Source: Ruminococcus sp. JC304 (GTDB taxonomy: Bacteria; Bacillota; Clostridia; Lachnospirales; Lachnospiraceae). Taken from it: a stretch of DNA of 64,000 bases. Made by a program: the position numbers and the translations under genes. Location: positions 2,163,177 to 2,227,176 of the forward strand of contig HE978651.1 of NCBI GenBank assembly GCA_000285855.2, given 5' to 3'. The notes under the pieces are model-generated. The model was not told the origin of the DNA. It ran no database searches and saw only the letters and a list, made by a program, of their open reading frames with translations. Below are positions 18,601-26,225 of this stretch, one piece after another. How positions within the stretch are numbered: position 1 is the stretch's first letter; every line of letters begins with the position of its first letter.

Positions 18601-19442
18601 TCTGCATCCTGGTTTTTAGTTTCACGCATTAATGTGGTAAAGTTATTATAATTCCCTTCATTGGAATTTTCAACCTCTTTTCTCGCTTCTTCCAGAGAAA
18701 TTTTATGTACGGTCTTTCCAATATCAATCAGAATACTCTCACTGAGCTGGCTTGCCGCATTTCCAAGGAAGGTGAGAACTGACAGATGGTTATAATCTGT
18801 AATATGCATGAAGTCCTCTTCTTCCAGAAGTTCCATCGGGTCAAGCCCGCATCGCCTGGAAAGCAGATAGTAAACACTGTCTGTTGCCAGCTGACGGAAA
18901 TCACTGCGAATCGTCACCTCATCCAGATCTTCCAGATAAGTACCTTCTACAGCATATTCCAATCCGTCCAGGTATTCCTCCAGATTATCACTGACCATTT
19001 CCCTTGCGACTGCCATCAATGCATCCTGCAAAGTTGCTGTATCCTTTTCTTCCAGAGCATAGACCTCTGCCAGATGGGTGAGGATCTCTTCTCTCTGGTG
19101 TTCCTGCATCTGCCACAGATACGGGCTTCTGCCCCCGGCTACCATATGGGTATCCGAAATATCAAACACATAACGAAGTTTGGTATTCTGCCAGGTTTCA
19201 TCAAACAGGGCAATTCCTCTTGCACCACGATTTACCCAGCGTAACATCTTTTCATTCCATAGTTCCAGTGATGCACAGGCTGTTGCGTCTGGACGCTGTG
19301 CATGGATCAGAAGCTGGTCTGAAAAAGAATAACGATATAACCTTGATGCTGTGTCCATATAATCCATCCAATCCCCTGGCGAACTGCTCACTGATACGGC
19401 ATGTTCCTGCACCAAGTTTCGGATGTCCTGTAGTTTAGACAT
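12663..19442 (-). CDS. Giant N6-adenine methylase/SNF2 helicase, 5' part (split by transposon)
   Basis: The product has 2259 residues; the last 24 come from transposon DNA. The intact gene would continue at 1734-655 for a total of about 2594. The N-terminal region (about 1-270) is a conserved ICE domain. A polar linker (about 280-430) follows and hosts another gene in a second frame. The methylase domain shows [11 protein letters not shown] (about 1075, SAM binding) and the catalytic-type NVPFG (about 1140). The helicase part has Walker [11 protein letters not shown] (about 1747), VDESHSFKN (about 1910) and TGTPVSNSM. The insertion falls after PWKPSD, directly before motif VI, so helicase activity is probably lost. 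ATG 19442 follows GGAGGGAAGTTAA. Such proteins are backbone genes of Tn1549-type ICEs. Confidence 0.92.
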   Translation of the reverse strand: MSKLQDIRNLVQEHAVSVSSSPGDWMDYMDTASRLYRYSFSDQLLIHAQRPDATACASLELWNEKMLRWVNRGARGIALFDETWQNTKLRYVFDISDTHMVAGGRSPYLWQMQEHQREEILTHLAEVYALEEKDTATLQDALMAVAREMVSDNLEEYLDGLEYAVEGTYLEDLDEVTIRSDFRQLATDSVYYLLSRRCGLDPMELLEEEDFMHITDYNHLSVLTFLGNAASQLSESILIDIGKTVHKISLEEARKEVENSNEGNYNNFTTLMRETKNQDAETKKEENIENEGGTDYGTDISSQGRLPVSESDRRRGRSNDREIRDAAEDISERTQEQPLSEPVPDREAEQPSGTDRESSTGENGQPDGETAGEESGTGQGSRSDGMDSTHERTDGNSGREHLDGIGIQLVEDTREDGLSKAEEEIASALSLPEYPTANEQRRQIEERAAALYAGEIPIPEQVVDEILRTGGNRKASQLRIIYNFMSEQTPEEYTEFVKREYRKGGKGFQIDGNEYSVWFDETGMQIAVGHTVTDHILDKAFLSWEDVSGRIHQLLDQGEYAPQSVLDAARSNAVKEHAQALAYMKGDMAEGVAEIVFDEEDLPHLRSIYPEITDYLEEKLEDPQWLSELNERLDALAEAYEENHSIMRFHHYNPINISKQFQKFADEVIPYQVRDGFAWKEHPMFITQDEIDAYLAGGGAYSQGRLRTYSFYLLHEDERSRTGFIKEQYGIGGSSHALSGADDSHANYDGKGLFLARGAYGNPYTSILLSWNKVANRVAYLIKNDQFLQAEDYARMPEYEREQMANKVLRFYDRLPEEIDRPFTDDFFWEKPGKEMEAVLENPEQTEELLQKMDAALAALPLDFEAYGTNYQQKTELLSELHQYAEGTYTIFPTPEAEPSFAEPSGHQMTMFDFLDTKAVAEPTVVDMSDVEEIEEEEVTAEEDIPESQEQEKAVLEPHNFRIQDNDLGAGGPKAKYKANMEAIHLLQTLEKEERLATPEEQEILSRYVGWGGIPQAFEENNSSWADEYLELKNTLSPEEYNAARASTLNAFYTSPIVIRSMYEALENMGLKQGNILEPSCGVGNFMGLIPESMGKTNMYGVELDPVSGRIAKQLYQKNKIAVQGFEETSYPDSFFDCVIGNVPFGAYQVSDRRYDRHHFMIHDYFIAKSLDLVRPGGVVAVVTSSGTMDKQNPAVRQYIANRAELLGAIRLPNNAFQRNANTSVVSDILFFQKRDRASIEEPEWLNLKETPEGYSVNAYFAEHPEMVLGEFITESTQYGKQEVTVKPKEGITLEEQLKEAVQNIHGTITELELSDTELEEDVVSIPADPEVKNFSFTVVDDEVYYRENSVMNRMELPAMTAERVKGMVKIRDITNELIQCQMEEGSDEQITKLQEKLNEEYDTFTAKYGLLSSNANKRAFSQDSSYCLLTSLEFLDDKGELKRKADIFTKRTIRRAETVTSVDTASEALAVSIGERAGVDLSYMAQLSGKTEAELTEELAGVIFKNPISEKWEPSDEYLSGNVREKLQIAKQFAEDHPEYQVNVQYLEQVQPKDLDASEIEARLGATWISEDYITRFMAETFHTPRYYVGSKVKVQYAEVTGQWNVMGKNVDSYGNALVTSTYGTQRANAYRLLEDALNLRDTKIYDTVQDADGEHRELNRKETMLAQQKQELIKEEFKEWIFKDLHRREDLCKIYNERFNSIRPREYDGSHIQFVGMNPEITLMPHQKNAVAHVLYGNNTLLAHCVGAGKTFQMIAAGMESKRLGLSQKNLYVVPNHLTEQWGSDFQRLYPGTNILVATKKDFEPANRKRFCSRIATGDYDAVIIGHTQFEKIPLSRERQIAMLEDQIADITFSIEEAAHQAGQNYTIKQLEKTKKSLQARMKKLNDQTRKDDVVTFEQLGVDRLFVDESHSFKNLFLYTKMRNVAGISQTDAQKSSDMFMKCRYMDELTGGRGITFATGTPVSNSMTELYTIMRYLQYDTLMRMGMGHFDSWAATFGETVTAIELSPEGTGYRAKTRFARFFNLPELISIFKEAADIQTSDMLNLPVPEAEFINEVLKPSEEQQEMVSAFSERAEEVRAGLVNPTVDNMLKITNDGRKCALDQRLLNELLPDAEKSKVNTCVENAFQVWEEGKTDRTTQLIFCDLSTPKGDGTFNVYDDVRNKLAARGIPKEEIAFIHEYNTEAKKAELFAKVRAGQVRILMGSTPKLGAGTNVQDRLIALHHLDCPWKPSDVGRILRTFKIKKNVEVTDNGKIII
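12717..12738 (-). repeat. Right terminal inverted repeat of the tet(O) transposon
   Basis: Minus-strand sequence TGTAGGACGGATTTTGCGGA plus CA pairs with the left repeat at 1738-1759 (16 of 22 positions). Read in the helicase frame it encodes VGRILRT, which resembles the helicase motif VI it displaced. Confidence 0.82.
18215..18556 (-). CDS. TnpV-like protein overprinted inside the helicase gene
   Basis: This 113-residue frame lies on the same strand as the helicase gene but in another frame. It starts at ATG 18556 with AAGGAGG eight bases upstream, a strong ribosome site in the middle of a coding region. The product [18 protein letters not shown] aligns with TnpV at 12308-12682: [14 protein letters not shown] against [14 protein letters not shown], then [11 protein letters not shown] against [10 protein letters not shown], and a shared QAQER/AAQER helix. 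The helicase residues encoded by the same DNA (about 296-409) are a low-complexity polar linker rich in E, S, G, D and R. The homology and ribosome site make real translation likely; function is unknown. Confidence 0.8.
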   Translation of the reverse strand: MELTYHRKGDYLFPNLTVEEEEVTIGKYGMLRRTFLKEHKNSLYQSLFLTGKLNSHLEQIEKAAQERMDSQMEKLLEKNPAPDKEADPMAWTAHMNVLMATAEESILTELVYS

Positions 19443-19543
19443 TTAACTTCCCTCCTATCAATAAAAAAACAGCCCACTCTTTTTTAGAATTGGCTGCATA
19501 AAATGTACTTTACTTTTCGGAGAGAAAATGCTATATTCTAATT

Positions 19544-19652
19544 GAAAAGAGTAACCGCCCACAAGGTGGATGCTCCTGGATTAGGTTTTAATTTACTTTG
19601 CTCTCAAAGAGAGCTGCCTATCCTGTTGGCAGACAGGGTAGGCTATTTTTTT
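19544..19652 (+). ncRNA. Putative antisense RNA antitoxin
   Basis: A plus-strand promoter is suggested by TTTACT (19509-19514), 17 bases and TATATT (19532-19537). A terminator follows: CCTATCCTGT and ACAGGGTAGG within 19616-19643, then a run of seven T. The predicted RNA is about 109 bases. Its 3' end overlaps the 3' end of the holin-like toxin gene on the other strand, the TxpA/RatA-type arrangement. It also carries GCTCCTGGATTAGG. Existence and ends are predicted, not shown. Confidence 0.6.
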
Positions 19653-19744
19653 CGCTTGTTGTCCCTATTATCCAAATAGGCAAGCAAAGCAATCAGAAAC
19701 GTACCGCCTAAGAACAATAAGCTCAAGACTTCGTATGTATCCAT
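19643..19744 (-). CDS. Holin-like small membrane toxin (type I toxin-antitoxin)
   Basis: This 33-residue peptide, MDTYEVLSLLFLGG then TFLIALLAYLD, ends in a charged tail NRDNKRKK. It matches the holin-like toxin family (TxpA/BsrG relatives): an N-terminal M-x-x-Y-E-x-L segment, one membrane helix and a basic end. GGGAGGTGGAGCGA supplies a strong ribosome site. The mRNA upstream contains AACCTCCTGG, able to pair with that ribosome site. The stop codon lies inside the terminator stem of the predicted antisense RNA. It lies between the XRE gene and the helicase gene; a stabilizing role for the element is inferred. Confidence 0.8.
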   Translation of the reverse strand: MDTYEVLSLLFLGGTFLIALLAYLDNRDNKRKK

Positions 19745-19874
19745 TCGCTCCACCTCCCTTCTTCTATATCCCTTAACGGAATCTGAAAATCCAGGAGGTT
19801 TTTACCAACCCTGTACACGGTTGCTCCAGTAATATTCTAACAGGTAACTCTCCGCAAAGCAATTCCTTTTTACT

Positions 19875-20345
19875 TCATACGGTTTTATATTCTGTTTTTC
19901 TCTTATCCTCTGGCCAATGCAGTTTCCATTCCAGATATTCCTCTTCTGTAATTCTTCCATCGCCCAGTTTCTGCTTTTTCCCCATCCATTCCTGCAGATA
20001 AGACATTGTTTTTTTATCCCTCATTGTGATTCCAACTGTTTCACTTTCTGAATCATTTAGCAGGAACAGATGAAAAAGCCCTCTATTTTCTTCATCCATC
20101 CAGAATAAAGTTTCCATTAATTCGTCCATTGTCGCAATTCCAGGACTTAAAAAATTCCGGACATCAACTTCCAATATTTCTGCTATCCGGATAAGCGTTT
20201 CCTGCTTCGGTGTACGCTGTCCACTTTCATATTGGGCAATTCTCACATCTGCACTATTTTCTCCATATCCTAACCTGCGCCCCAGTTCTTTTTGAGTTAT
20301 GGTGCGAAACATACGGATTTTTCTTATTCTTACTCCTAATTTCAT
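19875..20345 (-). CDS. XRE-family transcriptional regulator
   Basis: This 156-residue protein has an N-terminal Cro/C1-type helix-turn-helix: GVRIRKIRMFRTITQKELG, then RIAQYESGQRTPKQETL. The C-terminal half is acidic and ends in ITEEEYLEWKLHWPEDKRK, similar to ICE-encoded XRE proteins. ATG 20345 follows AGAGGTAAAAGAGGATA. The group II intron ends about 24 bases upstream. Without the intron only about 35 bases would separate this start from the T-run of the terminator at 22254-22283. There would be no room for its own promoter there, so expression probably depended on read-through or now uses intron sequences. Confidence 0.88.
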   Translation of the reverse strand: MKLGVRIRKIRMFRTITQKELGRRLGYGENSADVRIAQYESGQRTPKQETLIRIAEILEVDVRNFLSPGIATMDELMETLFWMDEENRGLFHLFLLNDSESETVGITMRDKKTMSYLQEWMGKKQKLGDGRITEEEYLEWKLHWPEDKRKTEYKTV

Positions 20346-20406
20346 TATCCTCTTTTACCTCTCATTAATAGGGTAGAGGGAGAATAATTATCTCGCCCCT
20401 CCCATT

Positions 20407-20437
20407 GAACTGTACGTACGGGTCTCGTATACGGCTC
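20407..20437 (-). other. Group II intron domain V
   Basis: The minus-strand hairpin GAGCCGTATACG...CGTACGTACAGTTC has the GAGCCGTAT start and TACxGTTC end typical of the catalytic domain V of bacterial group II introns. It lies just downstream of the maturase gene, as expected. Confidence 0.75.
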
Positions 20438-20443
20438 TACAAC

Positions 20444-21748
20444 TTATATTCCAACTTTTGCTAAGTAATAGGATAAGGGATTGAGCAGACCAGCTCCATC
20501 TTTTATCCTATTTTCAAGTAAATCTTTACTGATAATGAAATTCACCACGTTCATTCCACTTCTTCTGTACCACCCAAGTCTTGAATTTGCAACTTTATGA
20601 ATATCTTCCTGACTGAATCCGTTTCGGTTCTTCCTGTTTAGATAACTTAGGTTTCTGTAGATGGTTTTCGGCTTCTTCCATTGCTTCATGACTATCATTC
20701 TTATTTTGTGTCTTAGCCATTGTCCAAGCTCTTCCACAAATTGCTTCATCAACCCGATTCTAAAGTAATTAATCCATCCTCGCACAATCTCATTTACTCG
20801 CTTGATTGTAACCACAAGAGGTCTTGCTATTGCTTTCCCTCTCTTCAGATATTCACTCAGCTTCTTTTTAAGCTTCTTTTTCTTTTCATTGGTAGGTTTT
20901 ACTTTCCACTCTCCACCGTTTTTCAGAAATGTGAATCCTAGGTATTTGCTTCGCATCGGTCTGACTACTTTCGTTTTTGCTGCATTTACTTTTAGAAATA
21001 GTTTCCGTCCCAGCCAATCACTTATGGAGTTCATCACCCGGTTAGCCGCCATTTCACTTTTAGTGAAAATTAATACATCATCTGCATACCTTGTAAAGCG
21101 GAGTCCTCTATGTTCCAGTTCTTTGTCCAGCTTGTCCAAGTAGACATTTGAACATACGACTGAAAGAGGACCTCCTTGCGGCACACCGGTAATAGTTGCT
21201 TTTTCCAAGCCGTTTTCCATTACACCTGCTTTCAGATATTTCCGAATCAGATTTAATGTGGTACTGTCATTTACTTGTTCTCTTAGTATCTGAATTAATT
21301 TGTCGTGATTTACCTTGTCGAAAAACTGTTCTATATCTATATCCACTACCCATTCATACCCATCATTCAAGTATTCCAATGCCTGTCGAATGGCATCATG
21401 ACAACTTCTTCCGGCTCTGAATCCATAACTATAGTCACTGAATATCTCTTCATAAATATCAGATATAGGCTGTGCTATTGCCTGCTGGATAGTTCTGTCA
21501 AGTGCTGTGGGTATTCCCAATGGTCTTTTCTTACCATTGTCTTTCGGAATGTATACTCTTCGGACTGGTTTCGGTATATATGTTCTGTTTCTAAGAGATG
21601 TAACGATTTTCTCTCTGTTCTCCCTTATATAATCTCCCAGTTCTTCTACAGTAACTCCATCAACACCACTCGCACCTTTATTAGCAACTACCTTTTTATA
21701 GGCTCTGTTCAGATTTTCTTTTGACAAGATCACTTCAATCAATTCCAT
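20444..21748 (-). CDS. ltrA: Group II intron reverse transcriptase/maturase
   Basis: This 434-residue protein has RT blocks: RPLGIPTALDRTIQQAIAQP, YGFRAGRSCHDAI, DIDIEQFFDKVNH, GVPQGGPLS and the catalytic RYADDVLIF. An X/maturase domain follows (GWINYFRIG). The C-terminus ends with a short DNA-binding-like part (SRLGWYRRSGMNVVNFI) without an HNH endonuclease, as in class C introns. It lies inside the intron between domains I and V and would assist splicing and retromobility. It appears full length with intact catalytic residues, so the intron could be active. Confidence 0.93.
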   Translation of the reverse strand: MELIEVILSKENLNRAYKKVVANKGASGVDGVTVEELGDYIRENREKIVTSLRNRTYIPKPVRRVYIPKDNGKKRPLGIPTALDRTIQQAIAQPISDIYEEIFSDYSYGFRAGRSCHDAIRQALEYLNDGYEWVVDIDIEQFFDKVNHDKLIQILREQVNDSTTLNLIRKYLKAGVMENGLEKATITGVPQGGPLSVVCSNVYLDKLDKELEHRGLRFTRYADDVLIFTKSEMAANRVMNSISDWLGRKLFLKVNAAKTKVVRPMRSKYLGFTFLKNGGEWKVKPTNEKKKKLKKKLSEYLKRGKAIARPLVVTIKRVNEIVRGWINYFRIGLMKQFVEELGQWLRHKIRMIVMKQWKKPKTIYRNLSYLNRKNRNGFSQEDIHKVANSRLGWYRRSGMNVVNFIISKDLLENRIKDGAGLLNPLSYYLAKVGI

Positions 21749-22253
21749 TGTTGTTACTCCTCTGACTTATCCTAAAATTCATACATAACACCCCTCTAAG
21801 TATAAACAGTATTCCTCGGTTACGTTCCTACTTTTCCTGTCCACTCGATTTCTGGCTCATGTATTATTTTAAACATAACGATTCGTACTATAAATCGTTT
21901 CAGTCCTTCGGCTTTCGCCTACTATGACATCATCTGACTCCCTCTCTAAACCTTTTTCGACCATACCTTTCAGTATGTGAGTAGGGTCTCCCGAGGTAAG
22001 ACGCTAATCTTTCGTTCCACAACCTCTTGATTTACAACTTCGGTTTACGTTTACCTTTTGGGCTTTGGTTTGTCTAGCAACCTTACCCACCTAATCGCCT
22101 TATCAAGTTTCTGTACATAGGCTCAAGAACTTTGTTACACCACTTCCTTCATCCATACCATTACTGGTACCGACCTGTGGTTCACTACACTTGGCGGTAA
22201 ATACCCGTGACTGGACTTTCACCAGTAAGATTAGTGCCATGCTCGGCACACTA

Positions 22254-22283
22254 GAAAAAAAGCCCACTGCTTAGCAGGGGGCT
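22254..22283 (-). terminator. Terminator used as the intron 5' exon
   Basis: On the minus strand AGCCCCCTGC and GCAGTGGGCT form a 10-bp stem with one mismatch, followed by seven T. It follows the short gene at 22303-22443 by 20 bases. The intron begins 5 bases after the T-run. Confidence 0.82.
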
Positions 22284-22302
22284 CTGAAGGGAGTGACAGG
22301 CA

Positions 22303-22443
22303 TCAGAACAGCGACATTGTAAAATAACCGTCCTCGTCAGCCCTCGGATCCAAAGGATCATCCACGAACACGCTAAGCGTGTGTCGTTTCATATCCTTAG
22401 ATACCTTTTTGAAGTTGCTAACCACAGCTGCCGTTGGCGACAT
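22303..22443 (-). CDS. Short conserved-looking hypothetical protein
   Basis: A 46-residue frame, MSPTAAVVSNFKKVSKDMKR then HTLSVFVDDPLDPRADEDGY, ends FTMSLF right before a terminator. It is too regular in composition to look like a shadow, and no other frame competes. The ATG at 22443 lacks a clear ribosome site. The frame is open upstream (KTAVLTATPFLLCFR), so a GTG about 36 bases upstream could be the true start. It probably belongs to the transcript of the 224-residue gene upstream. No family is recognised. Confidence 0.55.
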   Translation of the reverse strand: MSPTAAVVSNFKKVSKDMKRHTLSVFVDDPLDPRADEDGYFTMSLF

Positions 22444-22503
22444 GCGGAAACACAGCAAAAAAGGAGTAGCGGTCAACACCGCTGTCTTAAATATGATAAA
22501 AAA

Positions 22504-23178
22504 TTATTTTCGTGTCCTTCCAAGAAGCAAATTGAGCATGGATTCTTTCCATTCCTGGTTGGTAATACAGAATCCATCGCAGTGATCCCGGAACATACAC
22601 AAGTCCATACAGAGTATCTGCTCCGCGGCCTGAATCCGCAGCTGCTCATCTGAAGGAACTTCATACTCTCCCACTTTTCGGATTCCTACTGGATCTTTAA
22701 GCCCAAAGTCTATCATTTTTCCGCGACTGGTTTTTAAGTATCGATAGACCTCTGCCTCAAAAAAGAGACAATCCCCGACGCGGTAGTTTTCAAAACCAGT
22801 AAGCGACATCCAGACATGGTCTTCCTTTCCGGAAAAACCGTCTCCGTCTCCATAGAGGCCTTCTACAAAGATCCTTTCGAAACATAGAAGCTGTTTCTTC
22901 GTGTTAATACGCTTAATTCTTCCTTTAAAGGAAAAGAAATCAGCATCGTAATAGCATATCTCAAAGTATGTCCTTACTCTTTTTCCAGACTGCATCTGGA
23001 GATCCAGATACTCGTCATAAGACAGAGCATCTCCTCCGACCATGTCGTCTTTTCCCTGTGGGTCAAAATCAATCAATCCCCATTCTGTAGTGGCAAGCAG
23101 TTTCTTTCCCCAGAATTCTTTTTTAAATTTCTGCCACTTCTCATTTCCTGAATATTCTGCCTTATTTCCTCTGTTCAT
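22504..23178 (-). CDS. Hypothetical protein, 224 residues
   Basis: No family is recognised. The protein is soluble, acidic to neutral, with an aromatic-rich middle: TYFEICYYDADFFSFKGRIKR, then a strand-rich segment (RVGDCLFFEAEVYRYLKT). This middle part suggests a small beta-barrel (OB-like) fold, which is only an impression. A C-terminal cysteine-rich helix follows (CMDLCMFRDHCDGFC). The start ATG 23178 has AAAGGAG upstream. It is the first gene of a minus-strand unit, divergent from the permease gene at 23419, and is followed by the short gene at 22303-22443. Confidence 0.7.
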   Translation of the reverse strand: MNRGNKAEYSGNEKWQKFKKEFWGKKLLATTEWGLIDFDPQGKDDMVGGDALSYDEYLDLQMQSGKRVRTYFEICYYDADFFSFKGRIKRINTKKQLLCFERIFVEGLYGDGDGFSGKEDHVWMSLTGFENYRVGDCLFFEAEVYRYLKTSRGKMIDFGLKDPVGIRKVGEYEVPSDEQLRIQAAEQILCMDLCMFRDHCDGFCITNQEWKESMLNLLLGRTRK

Positions 23179-23418
23179 TTTGTTTTTCTCCTTTTTGTAT
23201 AAGTACAGCCCTTTGGCTGCCTGACATATACAAAAGATACGGTATGAACAAATGAATTGTTAATTTTTGTACGGAGTATCGTTCGCCGTTTATAACACTT
23301 TTCATTATATAGGAATGAGATGGTAATCGCAATCCGCAATACAAAATAATATTCTTCTTTTTTGGATATTTCTGTGATATACTCATACGCGGTCGTATCA
23401 GGCCAGAAAGGAAATATT

Positions 23419-24567
23419 ATGTTACAAAAATTATATGTTTTTTTCAAGAAAGAAACTGTTTTGTCAATTGCAGTGATCCTTGCACTTCTTTCTATGTTCT
23501 GGATCAGACCTGATAAGGTTTATTTTAATTATATCGATTTCAGGACTCTCGGGCTCCTCTTTTGTTTGATGTCAATCGTAGCTGGTTTGAAGGCAATTGG
23601 TGTTTTTGATATGCTTGCAAAAAAATTGCTGATGGGAACATCGGGAACTGTGGGTGTAATCAGGCTGTTGGTGCTTTTATGCTTCTTCCTGTCAATGGTG
23701 ATTACCAATGATGTAGCATTAATTACCTTTGTTCCTCTTGCACTGATCATTGTACATAAGCTGCCAAAGGAACTGACCAATTACTGGCTTCTTAAAATAG
23801 TAGCCATGCAGACAATCGCTGCTAATCTCGGAAGCATGCTCACACCAATCGGAAATCCGCAGAACCTTTATCTATATGCCAGAGCAGGGATGTCCGCGGC
23901 AGAATTAATAACCCTGATGCTTCCCTATTCCGCCACAGCACTTATCCTTCTTCTGATATGGATACAGGTAGCCGCTGCCAAAGCACCTCACGTATGCGGT
24001 TCCGAAAAAGATAAAACTCTTTTGGGATTCTCTGACAGAAAAAAACTTAACATGGAATACCTGGCCGCTTACCTGATCTTATTTACAATCTGCCTGCTCA
24101 CTGTTGCACGTATCATTCCATACCAGATTCCTCTTGTATTGGTTCTTATATATATGCTGCTAAGAAACAGGGAAAATATAAGCAGGGTGGATTACTCCCT
24201 GCTTGCCACCTTTATCGCATTATTTATTTTTATCGGCAACCTTGGAAGGATTCCGCAATTCAGCGGTTTTCTGGAAAGAATCATGGCAGGAAGGGAAACA
24301 CTTACTGCTGTTCTTGCCAGTCAGATTATGAGCAATGTTCCCGCTGCGCTTCTTTTATCCGGCTTTACAGATAATTACCGGGCTTTAATTGTCGGAACCA
24401 ATATTGGAGGTCTCGGCACTCTGATTGCATCCATGGCAAGCCTGATAAGTTTCAAATATATTGCAAAAGAAAACAGGAATTTGAGAGGGAAGTATTTGGG
24501 AACATTCACAGCCTCCAATATTATATTCATGATATTCATGTTAATATTGTATTTTTTTCTTAGATAA
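23419..24567 (+). CDS. Ion-transporter (SLC13/ArsB-like) family permease
   Basis: This 382-residue polytopic membrane protein has about ten hydrophobic segments. It carries VITNDVALITFVPLALI and NLGSMLTPIGNPQNLYLY in the first half and SQIMSNVPAALLL plus NIGGLGTLIASMASLIS in the second half. These are the paired signature loops of the ion transporter superfamily (citrate/arsenite/NhaD-like). The substrate cannot be told from sequence. ATG 23419 follows AAAGGAAATATT; an upstream in-frame ATG at 23362 has no ribosome site. It is the only clear plus-strand gene in the window and lies in the patchwork region between mobile units, so it may be a passenger gene. Confidence 0.85.
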   Translation: MLQKLYVFFKKETVLSIAVILALLSMFWIRPDKVYFNYIDFRTLGLLFCLMSIVAGLKAIGVFDMLAKKLLMGTSGTVGVIRLLVLLCFFLSMVITNDVALITFVPLALIIVHKLPKELTNYWLLKIVAMQTIAANLGSMLTPIGNPQNLYLYARAGMSAAELITLMLPYSATALILLLIWIQVAAAKAPHVCGSEKDKTLLGFSDRKKLNMEYLAAYLILFTICLLTVARIIPYQIPLVLVLIYMLLRNRENISRVDYSLLATFIALFIFIGNLGRIPQFSGFLERIMAGRETLTAVLASQIMSNVPAALLLSGFTDNYRALIVGTNIGGLGTLIASMASLISFKYIAKENRNLRGKYLGTFTASNIIFMIFMLILYFFLR

Positions 24568-24617
24568 AGGTTTTCCCGGAATTACAAAAGCTATAGCAAT
24601 TCTTTCTTCGCAAAAAA

Positions 24618-24661
24618 TTCTCCGCGGCACTCTCCCATCCTGGAAGAAAAGCCGCGGAGAA
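24618..24661 (-). terminator. Strong terminator hairpin
   Basis: The perfect 11-bp stem TTCTCCGCGGC/GCCGCGGAGAA encloses a 22-base loop. A run of six T follows on the minus strand. On that strand it would end transcription from the cupin gene at 24948, with the MITE-like repeat lying between. It may also act for the permease on the plus strand, but no T-run is seen there. Confidence 0.7.
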
Positions 24662-24706
24662 ATAAATATATTTTCGGTGCCAATACAAAGATCATTAATC
24701 TTTACA

Positions 24707-24888
24707 CCACTTTACAACTTTTTCATAAAAAATATCGTACAGGGCTTTCTGATGTATAATGAGTTTGCTCCAAAACATTACAAAGGAAAGTGACCCTGTA
24801 CGACAAAGACATTATACAACGAAATCATAAAGGCTTTAAAACAGCTGATTCGTCAGCAAGTCTATTAATTATAAAGTTGTAAACTGGT
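24707..24888. repeat. MITE-like 182-bp repeat with 16-bp terminal inverted repeats
   Basis: ACCACTTTACAACTTT (24707-24722) pairs with AAAGTTGTAAACTGGT (24873-24888), 15 of 16 positions. An inner inverted pair TCGTACAGGG/CCCTGTACGA is also present. A short frame near the right end (TKTLYNEIIKALKQLIRQQ) looks like the start of a transposase. It may be an internally deleted insertion sequence. No clear target duplication is visible. Confidence 0.65.
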
Positions 24889-24947
24889 GAACATAAATAT
24901 AACCTCCATATGCAAATTGTCTTATAAATATAGTTTTTTCAACCTTC

Positions 24948-25715
24948 CTATTTTAGTTTTCTATATTCTTCATCACTTACCGGTTCAAGCCATTCATTGG
25001 AACTATTTTCGCCCGGAACTTCTATTGCCAGATGTGAAAACCATTCATTCGGTGCTGCGCCATGCCAGTGTTTCACTTCTGCCGAAATATTGATGCAGTC
25101 GCCTGGCTTCATTTCTACAGCATCTTTCCCTTCTTCCTGATAATATCCTCTTCCGGCAACACATACCAGGATCTGTCCTCCCCCACTTTTTGCATGATGG
25201 ATATGCCAGTTATTTCTGCATCCTGGTTCAAATGTCACATTGAAAATTCCAACCTGAGATGTAGAGATTGGTGCAAGAAAACTTCTGCCAGAAAAATACT
25301 GTGCAAAGCCATCGTTTGGTTCACCAATTGGAAATACCATCTCTTTTGCATGCGCCCGCATCGCTTCCTCTTCGTATGGCAAATCTCCTTCGCCTGTTTC
25401 CCACACTTCCTTTGCAAGATTGAAAACAGCCCATGCTTTTGGCCATCCTGCATAGAATGCAACATGTGTGATCACAGCAGCAATCTCTTTTTGTGTCACA
25501 CCATGATTTTTTGCATTTTGAAGATGATATTTTAAAGAAGAATCCGTAATTCCGGAATCCATCAGCGCAACCACTGTGATAATACTTCTTGTTTTTATGT
25601 CGATATCCTGGTTATTCCAGTTTTCGCCGAAAAGTACATCATCGTTAAAATGTGCAAATTCCGGTGCGAATTCACCAAGTGTATTTCTTCCTGCTGTCTG
25701 TACTATTTTTCGCAT
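24948..25715 (-). CDS. Carboxymuconolactone decarboxylase/cupin fusion protein
   Basis: This 255-residue protein has two domains. Residues about 20-110 are an AhpD/CMD-like helical domain (DIKTRSIITVVALMDSG, THVAFYAGWPKAWAVFNLA). Residues about 145-240 are a cupin with metal-binding histidines (NNWHIHHAKSGGGQILVCV and ISAEVKHWHGAAP). Fusions of this type are common in gut anaerobes and are usually annotated as carboxymuconolactone decarboxylase family proteins. The true reaction is unknown and aromatic ring degradation is unlikely here. It lies next to a truncated flavodoxin gene, a frequent chromosomal neighbour, which suggests a captured redox-related fragment. Confidence 0.85.
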   Translation of the reverse strand: MRKIVQTAGRNTLGEFAPEFAHFNDDVLFGENWNNQDIDIKTRSIITVVALMDSGITDSSLKYHLQNAKNHGVTQKEIAAVITHVAFYAGWPKAWAVFNLAKEVWETGEGDLPYEEEAMRAHAKEMVFPIGEPNDGFAQYFSGRSFLAPISTSQVGIFNVTFEPGCRNNWHIHHAKSGGGQILVCVAGRGYYQEEGKDAVEMKPGDCINISAEVKHWHGAAPNEWFSHLAIEVPGENSSNEWLEPVSDEEYRKLK

Positions 25716-25743
25716 ATTCTGTATACCTCCATAACACCGTTGT

Positions 25744-25968
25744 TTATAAAGAGTTTACCCATTCACTGATTTCCTGTTTTGTTCCACAATTTAACAGTCT
25801 GCCTTCTGTAATAACTGCGTCTGGTGCAGATGACTGCAATTCTTTCACAGTGTTTCCAAATCCACTTCCTCCGGATGTTGCAAAAAGCACAATCTTTTTA
25901 CCACTGAAATCGTAAGCTTCTAAAAATGTATTGATGATTGTCGGAGCCACATACCACCAGATTGGGAA
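25744..25968 (-). pseudogene. Truncated flavodoxin (C-terminal part)
   Basis: The frame FPIWWYVAPTIINTFLEAYD, then FSGKKIVLFATSGGSGFGNT and LLNCGTKQEISEWVNSL, is the second half of a small flavodoxin. The FMN-binding N-terminal half is missing. A TAA lies immediately before the first recognisable residue (25969-25971), so the break is at about 25968. Sequence upstream to 26138 encodes nothing recognisable. It is probably a recombination scar at the edge of the Tn554-like unit or another lost insertion. Confidence 0.8.
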
Positions 25969-26137
25969 TTAAAATGTAGCCAGTTCCCCTCATGCCTTGA
26001 TTTTGCTGGGCTTAACGGCATACAAAACTGTGTTTTGTGTTGCTCTTTCTGCTTGATCTGATAGGTACTGTAATTTTGGTTTCCTGGACTGCCTGGGTAA
26101 GTACCTAATTTCCAAACTCTTGTTGCAACTACATTAT

Positions 26138-26174
26138 AAAAAAATCGAAGCCTCCTGAGAAGTTCCGATTTTTT
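26138..26174. terminator. Bidirectional terminator after the paralogous gene pair
   Basis: AAAAAATCG and CGATTTTTT form a stem with partial inner pairing (GAA/TTC) and A/T runs on both sides, so it could work in both directions. It follows the stop of the gene at 26226 by about 50 bases. Confidence 0.6.
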
Positions 26175-26225
26175 ATTGAGTATGAACCTTATAGTTATAA
26201 CTGATACTTTAATTTTTAAAAATAA

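Larger units (their letters stand above)
20369..22249 (-). mobile_element. Group II intron, probably class C
   Basis: The intron is about 1.88 kb. The minus-strand 5' end GTGCCGAGCATGGCAC (from 22249) fits the GTGYG-like group II start. Domain V-like GAGCCGTATACGAG...GTACGTACAGTTC lies at 20407-20437. A domain VI hairpin (GGGAGGGGCGAGA/TTCTCCCTCTACCC) ends at about 20371, followed by TAT. The encoded RT/maturase lacks an endonuclease domain. The 5' exon is a terminator hairpin plus T-run (22254-22283). Insertion just behind terminators is the habit of class C introns. The exact 3' splice position may be off by 1-3 bases. Confidence 0.85.

Noticed and set aside
24948-25968. Aromatic degradation operon suggested by carboxymuconolactone decarboxylase similarity
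   Set aside because: Only a fusion with a cupin and half a flavodoxin are present, and no other pathway genes are seen; the name reflects fold similarity only.
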